From the NCBI RefSeq assembly GCF_003610535.1, contig NZ_RAPN01000005.1, positions 124,001 to 188,000 on the forward strand: a stretch of DNA of 64,000 nt. The letters run 5' to 3'. This stretch comes from Mangrovibacterium diazotrophicum. GTDB taxonomy: Bacteria; Bacteroidota; Bacteroidia; Bacteroidales; Prolixibacteraceae. The translations under genes were made by a program, and so were the position numbers. Positions within the stretch are counted from its first letter, which is position 1; every line of letters begins with the position of its first letter. The notes beneath the pieces are model-generated. The model searched no databases. It was not told the DNA's origin and was given only the letters and a program-made list of their open reading frames with translations. Shown here piece after piece: positions 25,920 through 33,545 of the stretch.

Positions 25920-26227
25920 ATGCTAATTGCCTATTTTCCAATTGTAAAAATAGTAAATTCTATTGCAAAAATCCACTTTCAGTCACTTTCAGTCACTTTT
26001 TTCCACCACCATATCCAGAAAACATCGTTGAATCATTGTTGATAACCCAATTAAAATTGTTAATAACCGAAATACTGACATTGATTTACAAAGCCTTACC
26101 ACACGCCCAAAACTACCAACACCCGTTAATAACTCACAAATCGCTCTCGCCAAACGAAAATAAAGAGCACCCCAAAAACCCCACTTGCCAAATATTTTTC
26201 TATTTTTCGGTTCAAATACGCATCATC
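25920..26227. other. Divergent intergenic region upstream of mraZ and the acyltransferase
   Basis: This 308-bp gap lies between the start of mraZ (minus) and the acyltransferase gene at 26228 (plus). It is AT-rich, holds the triple MraZ-like operator at 25974-25999 and presumably both promoters. No further gene is seen; the ORF that extends back to 25889 through it reads as non-coding sequence. Confidence 0.6.
25974..25999 (-). promoter_or_regulatory. Triple AAAGTG operator, probable MraZ binding site
   Basis: On the minus strand three AAAGTG boxes occur at 25999-25994, 25989-25984 and 25979-25974, each separated by 4 bases (ACTG, ACTG), an exact 10-bp period, about 55-80 bp before the mraZ start. 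MraZ proteins are known to bind direct repeats at 10-bp spacing: TGGGN boxes in E. coli and AAAGTG[TG] boxes in mollicutes. The match is to the mollicute form. Autoregulation of the division cluster is inferred. Confidence 0.72.
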
Positions 26228-27070
26228 ATGGCGAAGGAACAGGAAAACAAGCTAAAGCCGATAAACGTCAAGGCTTTATTTAACGAAAAGAACCCTAAAA
26301 TAGCCCGACTTTTGCCGGGATTCATATACCGGTACATCAACCGGATTGGACACATCGACGAATGTAACGAGATTATCACCAATTACGGCCACCTGAAGGG
26401 CGTTGAATTTGCACAAAAAACTGTTGAACACTTTGGGGTAAGCGAAGAAGTTTGCGGAATCGAAAACGTACCGACCAACGGACGCTACATTTTTGTCGCC
26501 AACCACCCGCTCGGAGGATTCGACGCGTTACTGCTCATCAGCAATGTCTACAAGCGCATTGGCGACCTTCGTTTTTTAGTGAACGATGTATTGATGAAAA
26601 TCACACCACTGGCCAACATCTTTGTGCCGATCAACAAACACGGAGCACACAGCCGCGAGGCAGCCCGTGCGATCGAGGAAACCTACAAATCAGATAAGCA
26701 GATTTTGATTTTCCCGGCAGGATTAGCCAGCCGACGAATCAAAGGAAAAGTTGTAGATACAGACTGGAAGAAACATTTCATTCAGAAATCTGTCGAACAT
26801 AAACGCGACGTCATTCCAGTACACATCAGTGGTCAAAACTCCGGTTTCTTTTACAATCTATCCAACATTCGTACTGCACTGGGCATCAAATGGAACCTGG
26901 AAATGTTCTATTTATCAGACGAGACTTTTCGTCACAAAGGAGCTAAATTCACCTTAACCTTTGGAAAACCAATCCCCTACACAACATTCAACAACAGCAA
27001 AACGGCCAAAGAATGGGCCGACAAAGTCCGGGAGATATTGTATGCCTTACCAAATTCCGAAAAGCCCTAA
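26228..27070 (+). CDS. glsA: PlsC-like lipid O-acyltransferase (GlsA-like)
   Basis: A 280-residue acyltransferase of the PlsC/LPLAT superfamily. The acyltransferase motif appears as VANHPLGGFDALL with five residues between His and Asp, and PAGLASRRIKG and VIPVHISGQNSG match later motifs. The start at 26228 (MAKEQEN) is chosen because the 113 residues upstream in frame lie in AT-rich non-coding sequence. A GNAT-type acyltransferase gene follows 74 bp downstream. In Bacteroides thetaiotaomicron a pair of this type, GlsA (O-acylation) and GlsB (N-acylation), makes glycine lipids, so this pair probably makes acylated amino-acid lipids of the membrane. Substrate amino acid is not determined. Confidence 0.72.
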   Translation: MAKEQENKLKPINVKALFNEKNPKIARLLPGFIYRYINRIGHIDECNEIITNYGHLKGVEFAQKTVEHFGVSEEVCGIENVPTNGRYIFVANHPLGGFDALLLISNVYKRIGDLRFLVNDVLMKITPLANIFVPINKHGAHSREAARAIEETYKSDKQILIFPAGLASRRIKGKVVDTDWKKHFIQKSVEHKRDVIPVHISGQNSGFFYNLSNIRTALGIKWNLEMFYLSDETFRHKGAKFTLTFGKPIPYTTFNNSKTAKEWADKVREILYALPNSEKP

Positions 27071-27108
27071 TTTAGAGGGGCACAAAAACAATTCTTAATA
27101 ATTTTTTT

Positions 27109-27116
27109 TAGCTTTG
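27109..27116 (+). promoter_or_regulatory. Bacteroidota -7 box before the GNAT acyltransferase
   Basis: TAGCTTTG matches the TAnnTTTG -7 consensus, 29 bp before the start at 27145. No good -33 TTTG is present, so it may be a secondary promoter inside the two-gene unit. Confidence 0.4.
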
Positions 27117-27144
27117 TAATTCATAAAATTTAGCAGACGAAAAT

Positions 27145-28101
27145 ATGAAGGATATTGCTGCACCGGTCGCAAAAAGTGCGATTCTGGCGGAACTGACGCC
27201 TGAGAAGCTACTACGCAAGACCAACAAAGGTGCCAATGAGATCTACGTGGTGACCTACCACGACTCCCCCAATATTATGCATGAAATTGGTCGCTTACGC
27301 GAAATCACCTTCCGGGAAGCCGGCGGGGGAACTGGTAAGGACCTCGACATAGATCAATATGACACCCAGGAAAACCCATACAGACAATTGATCGTTTGGG
27401 ATCCGGATTCTCAGGAGATTCTTGGTGGCTACAGATACATCTTGTGTGATGGACTTCCGTTGGACGAAAACGGCGAAGTAAAACTGGCGACAGCCCGTTT
27501 GTTCCATTTCTCCGATAAGTTTATGAAAGAATACATGCCACACACACTGGAACTGGGACGTTCATTCGTGCAACCAGCTTACCAATCGAGCAAGGCTGGC
27601 GCGAAAGCACTGTTCGCATTGGACAACCTGTGGGACGGACTGGGCGCATTGACAGTGGATCACCCGGAAATCAAATATTTCTTCGGAAAAGTGACCATGT
27701 ACACACACTTCAACGTTGAAGCCAGAAACATGATCCTGTATTTCTTCGAGAAATATTTCAACGATTCTGAGAAACTGGTTTACCCTAAAAAGCCGATGTT
27801 GATCAATATGGATCGCGATGCACTTGCGAAAATCTTCAGTGGCGGCTCATACGATGCCGACTACCGCATCCTCACCCAGAAGGTGCGCGAATTGGGAGAA
27901 AACGTTCCACCGCTCATCAACGCATACATGAACCTGAGTCCGTCAATGAAAACATTCGGTACGATTTTGAACGACCGTTTTGGCGACGTGGAAGAAACCG
28001 GAATCATCGTAACCATCAAAGATATTTACGACGCGAAACGCGACCGCCACATCGAGACTTACATCAAGGACAAAGGCGACGCTTTCCCGGAAATCAAGTA
28101 A
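27145..28101 (+). CDS. glsB: GNAT-type lipid N-acyltransferase (GlsB-like)
   Basis: A 318-residue protein of the OlsB/GNAT acyltransferase type, thought to transfer a hydroxy-fatty acid from acyl carrier protein to the amino group of an amino acid. Supporting sequence: REITFREAGGGTGKDLDIDQYD (the start of the fold, a typical OlsB-like segment), LIVWDPDSQEILGGYRYIL, and LELGRSFVQPAYQ, where the ELGRSFV stretch is diagnostic. It follows the PlsC-like gene, and the pair fits the GlsB-GlsA system for glycine or similar aminolipids. The order here (O-acyltransferase first) may differ from other genomes. It ends at a strong terminator. Confidence 0.75.
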   Translation: MKDIAAPVAKSAILAELTPEKLLRKTNKGANEIYVVTYHDSPNIMHEIGRLREITFREAGGGTGKDLDIDQYDTQENPYRQLIVWDPDSQEILGGYRYILCDGLPLDENGEVKLATARLFHFSDKFMKEYMPHTLELGRSFVQPAYQSSKAGAKALFALDNLWDGLGALTVDHPEIKYFFGKVTMYTHFNVEARNMILYFFEKYFNDSEKLVYPKKPMLINMDRDALAKIFSGGSYDADYRILTQKVRELGENVPPLINAYMNLSPSMKTFGTILNDRFGDVEETGIIVTIKDIYDAKRDRHIETYIKDKGDAFPEIK

Positions 28102-28123
28102 ATTCAACAAAACAAAGCATAAA

Positions 28124-28155
28124 AAAAGCAGGCTCAAACGGCCTGCTTTTCTATT
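28124..28155 (+). terminator. Rho-independent terminator after the GNAT acyltransferase
   Basis: A perfect 10-bp stem AAAAGCAGGC / GCCTGCTTTT with a 7-nt loop, 22 bp after the stop. The A-run and T-run make it usable on both strands, and the purF-like gene converges from the other side. Confidence 0.8.
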
Positions 28156-28178
28156 TTATATTGGTTTGATTCTTTCAA

Positions 28179-30077
28179 TCAATACGCGCGTCCTTCAAAT
28201 CCTTCCACATAGTTGATGAATGAAGTGTTCACCACTTTATTTCCTCCCGGAGTCGGATAGTCGCCCGAGAAATACCAGTCGCCCGTATCGTTCGGACAAG
28301 CTTTGTGCAGGTTCTCGATGCTTTGGTAAACGATATCAACTTCTGCCTTACAACCTTCAGGCTTCAACAAATCAGCGATTTTCTTCGAGATTTGCTCGGG
28401 CGTAAACTGACGGTAAATTTCTTTCACGTAGTTCACTATCTCTTCTTTCGGAAGATTTTGCTGTGCCTTACATTTATTATATACCTCGTCGATCAATTGC
28501 TCCTTATTGTGATCTTTCAACAATTCGATCACGGCATTGAAGGCAATAAATTTACCTAATACGGCCATGTCGATACCGTAGCAGTCGGGGTAACGAATCT
28601 GAGGAGCTGAAGAAATAACGATGATGCGTTTCGGGTTCAAGCGATCGAGAATTTTCAGGATGCTGTTTTTCAACGTGGTTCCGCGAACAATCGAGTCATC
28701 GATAATCACCAATGTATCGGTATTTTCTTTCACCACGCCGTAAGTCACGTCGTAAACGTGCGCAACCAAGTCATCGCGACTTGCATCGTCAGCAATAAAC
28801 GTACGCAGCTTGGCATCTTTAATCGCGATTTTTTCAACACGCGGCTCCAGCGAAATGATGTTCTCCAAGTCTTCTTCGGAGATGCTTCCGTTTTTCGCAC
28901 GGATTTGCTCCTTTTTCCAGATCATCAAATGATCCCGAATCCCCTGCATCATACCGTAAAAGGCAGTTTCCGCAGTGTTTGGAATATAGGAGAAAACCGT
29001 ATTTTTAATATCGTAGTTAATTTCTTTCAAAATTTGCGGTGCCAGCAAATGGCCCAGCGCTTTCCGTTCCTGGTAGATATCTTTATCACTACCACGCGAG
29101 AAATAAATCCGTTCAAACGAACAAGATTTCCGTTTGTGCGGCACACGAACAATATGATTAGAAACACTTCCGTCTTTCTTAATAATCAGCGCTTCTCCCG
29201 GTTTGATCTGGTGCACATCGCTACCTTTCACATTCATCACCGTTTGAATTACCGGACGTTCTGATGCCACCACAACGATTTCGTCATCAATATAATAGTG
29301 AGCCGGACGAATACCCCAAGGGTCGCGGGCAACAAAGGCGTCACCATGACCAATCAAACCGGCCATTGCATAACCACCATCCCAATCCTTGCTGGCATTT
29401 TCGAGAATACTCTGAACGTCCAATGTTTTTTCGATCAACGGAGAAATCTCGCGATTCGAGAATCCTTCATTTTTATATTGACGGAAACGGAATTGGTTTT
29501 CTTCATCCAGGAAGTGGCCTACTTTTTCCAGTGCTGTTACCGTATCAGTGTAGTTTTTCGGGTGCTGTCCCAAGTCAATCAACTTCTGGAAAAGCTCGTC
29601 GGTATTTGTCAGGTTGAAGTTACCCGCCAACACCAATGTACGCGATTTCCAGTTATTCTGACGCATGACCGGGTGCACAAAATCGATGCTATTGTTTCCA
29701 AAAGTACCGTAGCGAAGGTGCCCCAAATACAGTTCGCCCGCGTAAGGCAGGTGTTCATACACCCATTTCAAATCAGACAGATCTTTGCCGGACTTCATCG
29801 CTTTTTTCACCGATTTACCAACTTTGGCAAACACATCCTGAATTGGATTTTGCTCAATAGAACGGTAACGATGAATGTATTCCTGTCCCGGCTTCAGGTT
29901 CATTTTAACACTAACCACACCAGCACCATCCTGCCCGCGGTTGTGTTGTTTCTCCATCAAAAGATAAAGCTTGTTCAAGCCATATTGCCATGTTCCGTAC
30001 TTCTCCTGGTAGTAACTCAACGGCTTCCTCAACCGGATCAGGGCAATACCACATTCGTGTTTAATCAATTCACTCAT
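28179..30077 (-). CDS. Amidophosphoribosyltransferase-like protein (long PurF paralogue)
   Basis: A 632-residue protein with an N-terminal class II glutamine amidotransferase domain and a C-terminal phosphoribosyltransferase domain. The GATase nucleophile is likely Cys9 in HECGIALIR; RGQDGAGVVSV and HLRYGTFG are family motifs. The PRPP loop LVIIDDSIVRGTT is near residue 445. PurF catalyses the first step of purine synthesis, but typical enzymes are about 470-510 residues; this one has inserts and an extra C-terminal region of about 100 residues. Bacteroidota often have such a long paralogue besides a standard PurF. Whether it is the main PurF cannot be judged from this window. It converges with the GNAT gene. 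Confidence 0.78.
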   Translation of the reverse strand: MSELIKHECGIALIRLRKPLSYYQEKYGTWQYGLNKLYLLMEKQHNRGQDGAGVVSVKMNLKPGQEYIHRYRSIEQNPIQDVFAKVGKSVKKAMKSGKDLSDLKWVYEHLPYAGELYLGHLRYGTFGNNSIDFVHPVMRQNNWKSRTLVLAGNFNLTNTDELFQKLIDLGQHPKNYTDTVTALEKVGHFLDEENQFRFRQYKNEGFSNREISPLIEKTLDVQSILENASKDWDGGYAMAGLIGHGDAFVARDPWGIRPAHYYIDDEIVVVASERPVIQTVMNVKGSDVHQIKPGEALIIKKDGSVSNHIVRVPHKRKSCSFERIYFSRGSDKDIYQERKALGHLLAPQILKEINYDIKNTVFSYIPNTAETAFYGMMQGIRDHLMIWKKEQIRAKNGSISEEDLENIISLEPRVEKIAIKDAKLRTFIADDASRDDLVAHVYDVTYGVVKENTDTLVIIDDSIVRGTTLKNSILKILDRLNPKRIIVISSAPQIRYPDCYGIDMAVLGKFIAFNAVIELLKDHNKEQLIDEVYNKCKAQQNLPKEEIVNYVKEIYRQFTPEQISKKIADLLKPEGCKAEVDIVYQSIENLHKACPNDTGDWYFSGDYPTPGGNKVVNTSFINYVEGFEGRAY

Positions 30078-30079
30078 TA

Positions 30080-30541
30080 CTAGTTTGAATCTGCAGTGTA
30101 TAATTTTGGAAACTGAATCAAATCCGGCACAATAAACGCATTCGGATAATTCTTTTTAATTTTCTCTTTTAGTCTCAAAGCTTCACTCTTGGTCCGGCAA
30201 TCGCCAATGCGGATTTTAAAGTTGGGGCTTTGGAAAGACATGTAAGCAGGCACATCCGGAAAAATCCGAAGGAAATCAGTTCGAACTTTCATCGCTTCCT
30301 GGCGTGCACTGGTTCCCGAACTGAAAAAAATCTCGAGACGAAAACCATCGGTTCCGCCTTTCTTTTTATTCATTTCGATGTGATTGTTCAACAACGTATC
30401 GATACGGGAATCTTGCTGAACGTCAATTCGGTTCAGGATTGTGGCTCCACCGGAAGTTGCGGCAGGCTTGTAGGTCATCTCCTGAGCAGAAACACTCAAA
30501 TGAAATAATAAAAAGATGATCCCAACAATTGGTAACTTCAT
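30080..30541 (-). CDS. Secreted SPOR-domain protein
   Basis: A 153-residue exported protein with a signal peptide (MKLPIVGIIFLLFHLSVSAQ). Residues about 70-145 fit a SPOR domain, a fold that binds denuded peptidoglycan: FRLEIFFSSGTSARQEAMK, then PNFKIRIGDCRTKSEALRLKEKIKKNYPNAFIV. The long PurF-like gene starts 2 bp after it on the same strand, so the two are probably one transcript, a pairing without obvious functional logic. A TATATTTG -7 box and CTTG -33 box lie upstream. It may localise to septal wall, as other SPOR proteins do. Confidence 0.75.
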   Translation of the reverse strand: MKLPIVGIIFLLFHLSVSAQEMTYKPAATSGGATILNRIDVQQDSRIDTLLNNHIEMNKKKGGTDGFRLEIFFSSGTSARQEAMKVRTDFLRIFPDVPAYMSFQSPNFKIRIGDCRTKSEALRLKEKIKKNYPNAFIVPDLIQFPKLYTADSN

Positions 30542-30561
30542 AGAGGCGACTTTTAAAGCTG

Positions 30562-30591
30562 CAAATATAATGCGAATTGCTTTAATACAAG
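30562..30591 (-). promoter_or_regulatory. Bacteroidota promoter of the SPOR-purF-like transcript
   Basis: Read on the minus strand, TATATTTG (30569-30562) is a perfect TAnnTTTG -7 box, with CTTG (30591-30588) 18 bp upstream as a -33 box. It is 20 bp before the SPOR-gene start. Confidence 0.55.
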
Positions 30592-30869
30592 AATTACACC
30601 ATTGTAATGCGGGCGAAATTTGAAAAAATTCACATTTATTTTTTCACGCTGCTAACCATCTCCAAAATCGAATGCACAAACAACTCACCTAATGACGTTT
30701 ATACCTCCTTTCACAGCCCTCGATCATAATTTATTTTGATTAAAAAGGATCGCACAAAAATACCGCCCACCAATTCTTTTCTCATATTTGTCAACAATTA
30801 ATGAATTCGGTAAGCTTTACCAAACCCAAAACCGTTTATTACAGTACAATTCACTATTTTCACAACATT
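30592..30869. other. Gene-free region between SPOR and AhpD-like genes
   Basis: This AT-rich gap between two divergent genes holds no recognisable gene beyond the SPOR-gene promoter at its left edge. An upstream Met in frame with the AhpD-like gene (30801) would add 23 residues that do not fit the family, so the region is treated as the promoter region of the AhpD-like gene. Confidence 0.4.
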
Positions 30870-31235
30870 ATGAGCGATTTGATCAATGATTTCAGAGAAT
30901 ACCGGGAGAAGATGAACGAGAAAATTCTTGGTTCCGGCAACAAAGTAATGAAGCGAATCTACGGGGTAGATACATTGGCTTACCAGGAAGGAGCTCTCTC
31001 CACGCAAACAAAAGAAATGCTCGGATTGGTTTCTTCAATGGTCTTGCGCTGCGACGATTGTATCAAATATCACCTTGAAAAATGCCATGAACTGGGGCTG
31101 ACCACCGATGAAATTTTCGAAGTATTCTCCATCGCAAACCTTGTCGGAGGGACAATTGTTATTCCTCATACCCGGCGAGCCGTTGAATATTGGGAAGCGC
31201 TGAACGAGAAAGCAGGAATTAATGCAAAATCTTAA
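30870..31235 (+). CDS. AhpD-like carboxymuconolactone decarboxylase family protein
   Basis: A 121-residue all-helical protein with the redox motif CDDC in VLRCDDCIKYHLEKC and GTIVIPHTRRAVEYW near the end, both characteristic of AhpD-like members of the CMD family, which often act as disulfide peroxidase partners. The start at 30870 (MSDLIN) is chosen because the upstream Met would add 23 residues outside the fold. Followed 11 bp later by a NifX-like gene, probably in the same transcript. No peroxiredoxin gene is adjacent, so its partner is unknown. Confidence 0.85.
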   Translation: MSDLINDFREYREKMNEKILGSGNKVMKRIYGVDTLAYQEGALSTQTKEMLGLVSSMVLRCDDCIKYHLEKCHELGLTTDEIFEVFSIANLVGGTIVIPHTRRAVEYWEALNEKAGINAKS

Positions 31236-31246
31236 ATTGTAAGTTT

Positions 31247-31561
31247 ATGATAGCTATAAGTGCAACAGATAAAAAACTCACCGCCAGCATGGACATCCGT
31301 TTTGGCAGAAGTCCGTACTTTTTATTGACCGATGGAGTTGTGACCCGTTTCATCAGCAACCCTTTTTGTCAGGACGATGATGATGTCGCACCGAGAGTTG
31401 TGGAACTTCTGAGCAAACAGGAAGTTTCGAAGATCGTAACCGGCGAAATTGGCCCCAAAGCAAAAGCCAGTCTCGATAAAAACCGGATCCAGGTTATCAT
31501 GCTCACCGAAGATAAAATCAGCCTGCAGCATGTTTTGAAAAAGATGAACATGTCGAAGTAG
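31247..31561 (+). CDS. NifX/NifB-C-terminal-like cofactor-binding protein
   Basis: A 104-residue protein of the dinitrogenase iron-molybdenum cofactor binding family: IAISATDKKLTASMDIRFGRSPYFLL at the start and VVELLSKQEVSKIVTGEIGPKAKASL in the middle fit the usual alpha/beta fold. Members occur in bacteria that do not fix nitrogen, where their ligand is generally unknown, and there is no nif gene here. It ends at 31561, and the next gene lies on the opposite strand, 0 bp away (tail to tail). Confidence 0.8.
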   Translation: MIAISATDKKLTASMDIRFGRSPYFLLTDGVVTRFISNPFCQDDDDVAPRVVELLSKQEVSKIVTGEIGPKAKASLDKNRIQVIMLTEDKISLQHVLKKMNMSK

Positions 31562-32107
31562 CTACTTTGAAAGCTGCTTCCGTTCCACATACAATTCCCT
31601 GTTCAGAAACGGAATGATTGCCAACATTGCTGCCTGATGGTATAAAATTTCCCGGGTTAACCGATCGCTAGTCAACAGTCCAACAGCACCATTTTGTTGT
31701 TTCGAATTTTGCTGATTGAAAACCAGATCATCAGCATCGCCAAGCTCCATCCCGCTAAAAATTAGTTCTCTGATTTGCGGCGGAAGTTCGAATGTGGCCG
31801 TGCGGGCATGTGATTCAAATTCGTGATTCGCGATCACAATCCAGGCAAATGCAAATAAGCGATCGTTGTGCAGCGCGACGCCGCCTTCTATTCCGGCATA
31901 AAAATCTGCTCCCTGAATTTCGTTTCGGGCTTCAGCAGCGCGATTAATCGCTCCCTGCAGTGTCTCATCTTCGTCCATTGGCTGATCGGAAACACCGGAA
32001 GAAACCGTTACGGGAACCACCTCCAACGCATCGTCGAAGCAGGCTGAAAAGGATTTTAATATTGCATTAACTTTTACCGGATTTTTGGAGGCTACAACTA
32101 TTTTCAT
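31562..32107 (-). CDS. Inosine/xanthosine triphosphatase (YjjX/DUF84 family)
   Basis: A 181-residue house-cleaning nucleotidase that removes ITP and XTP so that they do not enter nucleic acids. MKIVVASKNPVKVNAILKSF at the start is the YjjX-type phosphate-binding strand, and SSGVSDQPMDEDETLQGAINRA and FYAGIEGGVAL are family signatures. The start at 32107 is chosen over an upstream Met (32164) because the fold begins with MKIVVASKNP. It converges tail to tail with the NifX-like gene and diverges from the GNAT gene. Confidence 0.85.
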   Translation of the reverse strand: MKIVVASKNPVKVNAILKSFSACFDDALEVVPVTVSSGVSDQPMDEDETLQGAINRAAEARNEIQGADFYAGIEGGVALHNDRLFAFAWIVIANHEFESHARTATFELPPQIRELIFSGMELGDADDLVFNQQNSKQQNGAVGLLTSDRLTREILYHQAAMLAIIPFLNRELYVERKQLSK

Positions 32108-32180
32108 ACGATAATCGAATCGGGTTAGAGGCAATAAAGCTACCTTTACTCGTTGAATATTCAAACTAAAATTACGAAGA

Positions 32181-32627
32181 ATGCTTATCAGGAAAGCTCG
32201 GCCCGAAGATGCCTCAACAATCGCTGGTTTTCAACTGGCCATGGCGCTCGAAACCGAAGACTTACAACTCGACAAAAAAACAGTCAACAAAGGAGTTGAT
32301 GCTGTATTTGAAGACCCGTCCAAAGGAAATTATTACATCGCGGAAATTGAAGGACATGTGGTGGCCTCGCTGCTAACCACTTTCGAGTGGAGCGACTGGC
32401 GCAACGGAACCGTGCTTTGGATTCAGTCGGTTTACGTCCTGCCCGATTTTCGGAAGATTGGCATTTACACCTCCATGTACCAGCACATTCAACAATTGGT
32501 GATGGACAACGACGACCTGAAAGGAATTCGCCTGTACGCAGAAAAAACAAACGACACGGCTCACCTGGTTTACGAAAAATCAGGAATGAGTGCCGAACAT
32601 TATCAACTATACGAGTGGTTAAAATAG
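32181..32627 (+). CDS. GNAT-family acetyltransferase
   Basis: A 148-residue acetyl-CoA-dependent N-acyltransferase. LIRKARPEDASTIAGF is the typical opening, IQSVYVLPDFRKIGIYTSMY contains the acetyl-CoA loop (a divergent R-x-x-G-x form), and VYEKSGMSAEHYQLYEWL is the characteristic C-terminal stretch. Substrate cannot be inferred. It is 4 bp upstream of the ferritin-VIT1 gene and thus probably co-transcribed. Confidence 0.82.
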   Translation: MLIRKARPEDASTIAGFQLAMALETEDLQLDKKTVNKGVDAVFEDPSKGNYYIAEIEGHVVASLLTTFEWSDWRNGTVLWIQSVYVLPDFRKIGIYTSMYQHIQQLVMDNDDLKGIRLYAEKTNDTAHLVYEKSGMSAEHYQLYEWLK

Positions 32628-32631
32628 AATT

Positions 32632-33513
32632 ATGGAACGCAAGCCTTTATCCCCCGAAGTACGCAAACAAATTATTATTGCTCAGCGCACAGAGATCACA
32701 GAATATCATGTTTACAAACGACTGGCAGGAATTGTCAAGGACAAAGAAAATTCAGCCGTTTTGTCGAAGATAGCAGATGACGAGCTGCGACACTACAAGA
32801 TTTGGGAAAAATACTCGGGCCGGGAAGTCAGCCCAAGCAAATGGGGAATCCGTAAATTTTACTGGATCGCACGCCTTTTCGGGATAACCTTCGGTATTAA
32901 ACTATTGGAGAAAGCAGAAGAACGTGCCCAGGTAAATTACCACGAAATTGGTCGGGAGATCCCCGAAGCAATCGCCATTGGCAAGGAAGAAACCGAGCAC
33001 GAAAACAAATTGATCGCCATGATCCATGAAGAAAAGCTGGAATACATCGGCTCAATTGTTCTGGGGTTGAACGACGCCTTGGTGGAGATTCTGGGAACAT
33101 TGGCGGGTTTGACATTTGCACTTCAAAACACCAAACTCGTAGCCTTGGCGGGTATCATTGCAGGTATTGCCGGCGCATTGTCGATGTCATCGTCTGAATA
33201 TCTGTCCAACAAATCGGAGGGAAACCATGACGGTGCTTTAAAATCGGCGTTCTTCACAGGCATCGCCTACTTTGTTGCGGTAGTGTTCCTGGTCGTTCCG
33301 TACCTGATTTTTACCTCACCGTTCGTAGCACTGATCGTCGCGGTGATCGATTCAATTCTGGTTGTTTTCTTTTACAGTTATTATATTTCCATTGCAAACG
33401 ATCAACCGTTCCGCAAACGATTTACCGAAATGGTTGTTCTTAGTACGGTGGTTGGATTGATTTCTTTCGGATTGGGATACCTGGTCCGCGTTCTGTTCGG
33501 CATCGACGTCTAA
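32632..33513 (+). CDS. Ferritin-like/VIT1 fusion membrane protein (MbfA-like)
   Basis: A 293-residue protein with two parts. Residues about 15-140 form a rubrerythrin/ferritin-like four-helix region, with metal-ligand-type residues in EITEYHVYKR, DDELRHYKIW and GKEETEHENKL. Residues about 145-290 form a VIT1/CCC1-type transporter domain with five helices, containing SIVLGLNDALVEILGTLAGL and AGALSMSSSEYLSNKSE, the latter being the VIT1 signature. Such fusions (MbfA in alpha-proteobacteria) export iron and protect against peroxide. Transported metal is likely Fe2+ or Mn2+, by inference. It is between a GNAT gene and an AlbA_2 gene. Confidence 0.86.
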   Translation: MERKPLSPEVRKQIIIAQRTEITEYHVYKRLAGIVKDKENSAVLSKIADDELRHYKIWEKYSGREVSPSKWGIRKFYWIARLFGITFGIKLLEKAEERAQVNYHEIGREIPEAIAIGKEETEHENKLIAMIHEEKLEYIGSIVLGLNDALVEILGTLAGLTFALQNTKLVALAGIIAGIAGALSMSSSEYLSNKSEGNHDGALKSAFFTGIAYFVAVVFLVVPYLIFTSPFVALIVAVIDSILVVFFYSYYISIANDQPFRKRFTEMVVLSTVVGLISFGLGYLVRVLFGIDV

Positions 33514-33545
33514 ACACTTATTCGGATTTCTGAAAAGGACTTAAT

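Noticed and set aside
31247-31561. Sign of nitrogen fixation
   Set aside because: The NifX-like family is common in organisms without nitrogenase, and no nif gene is present in the window.
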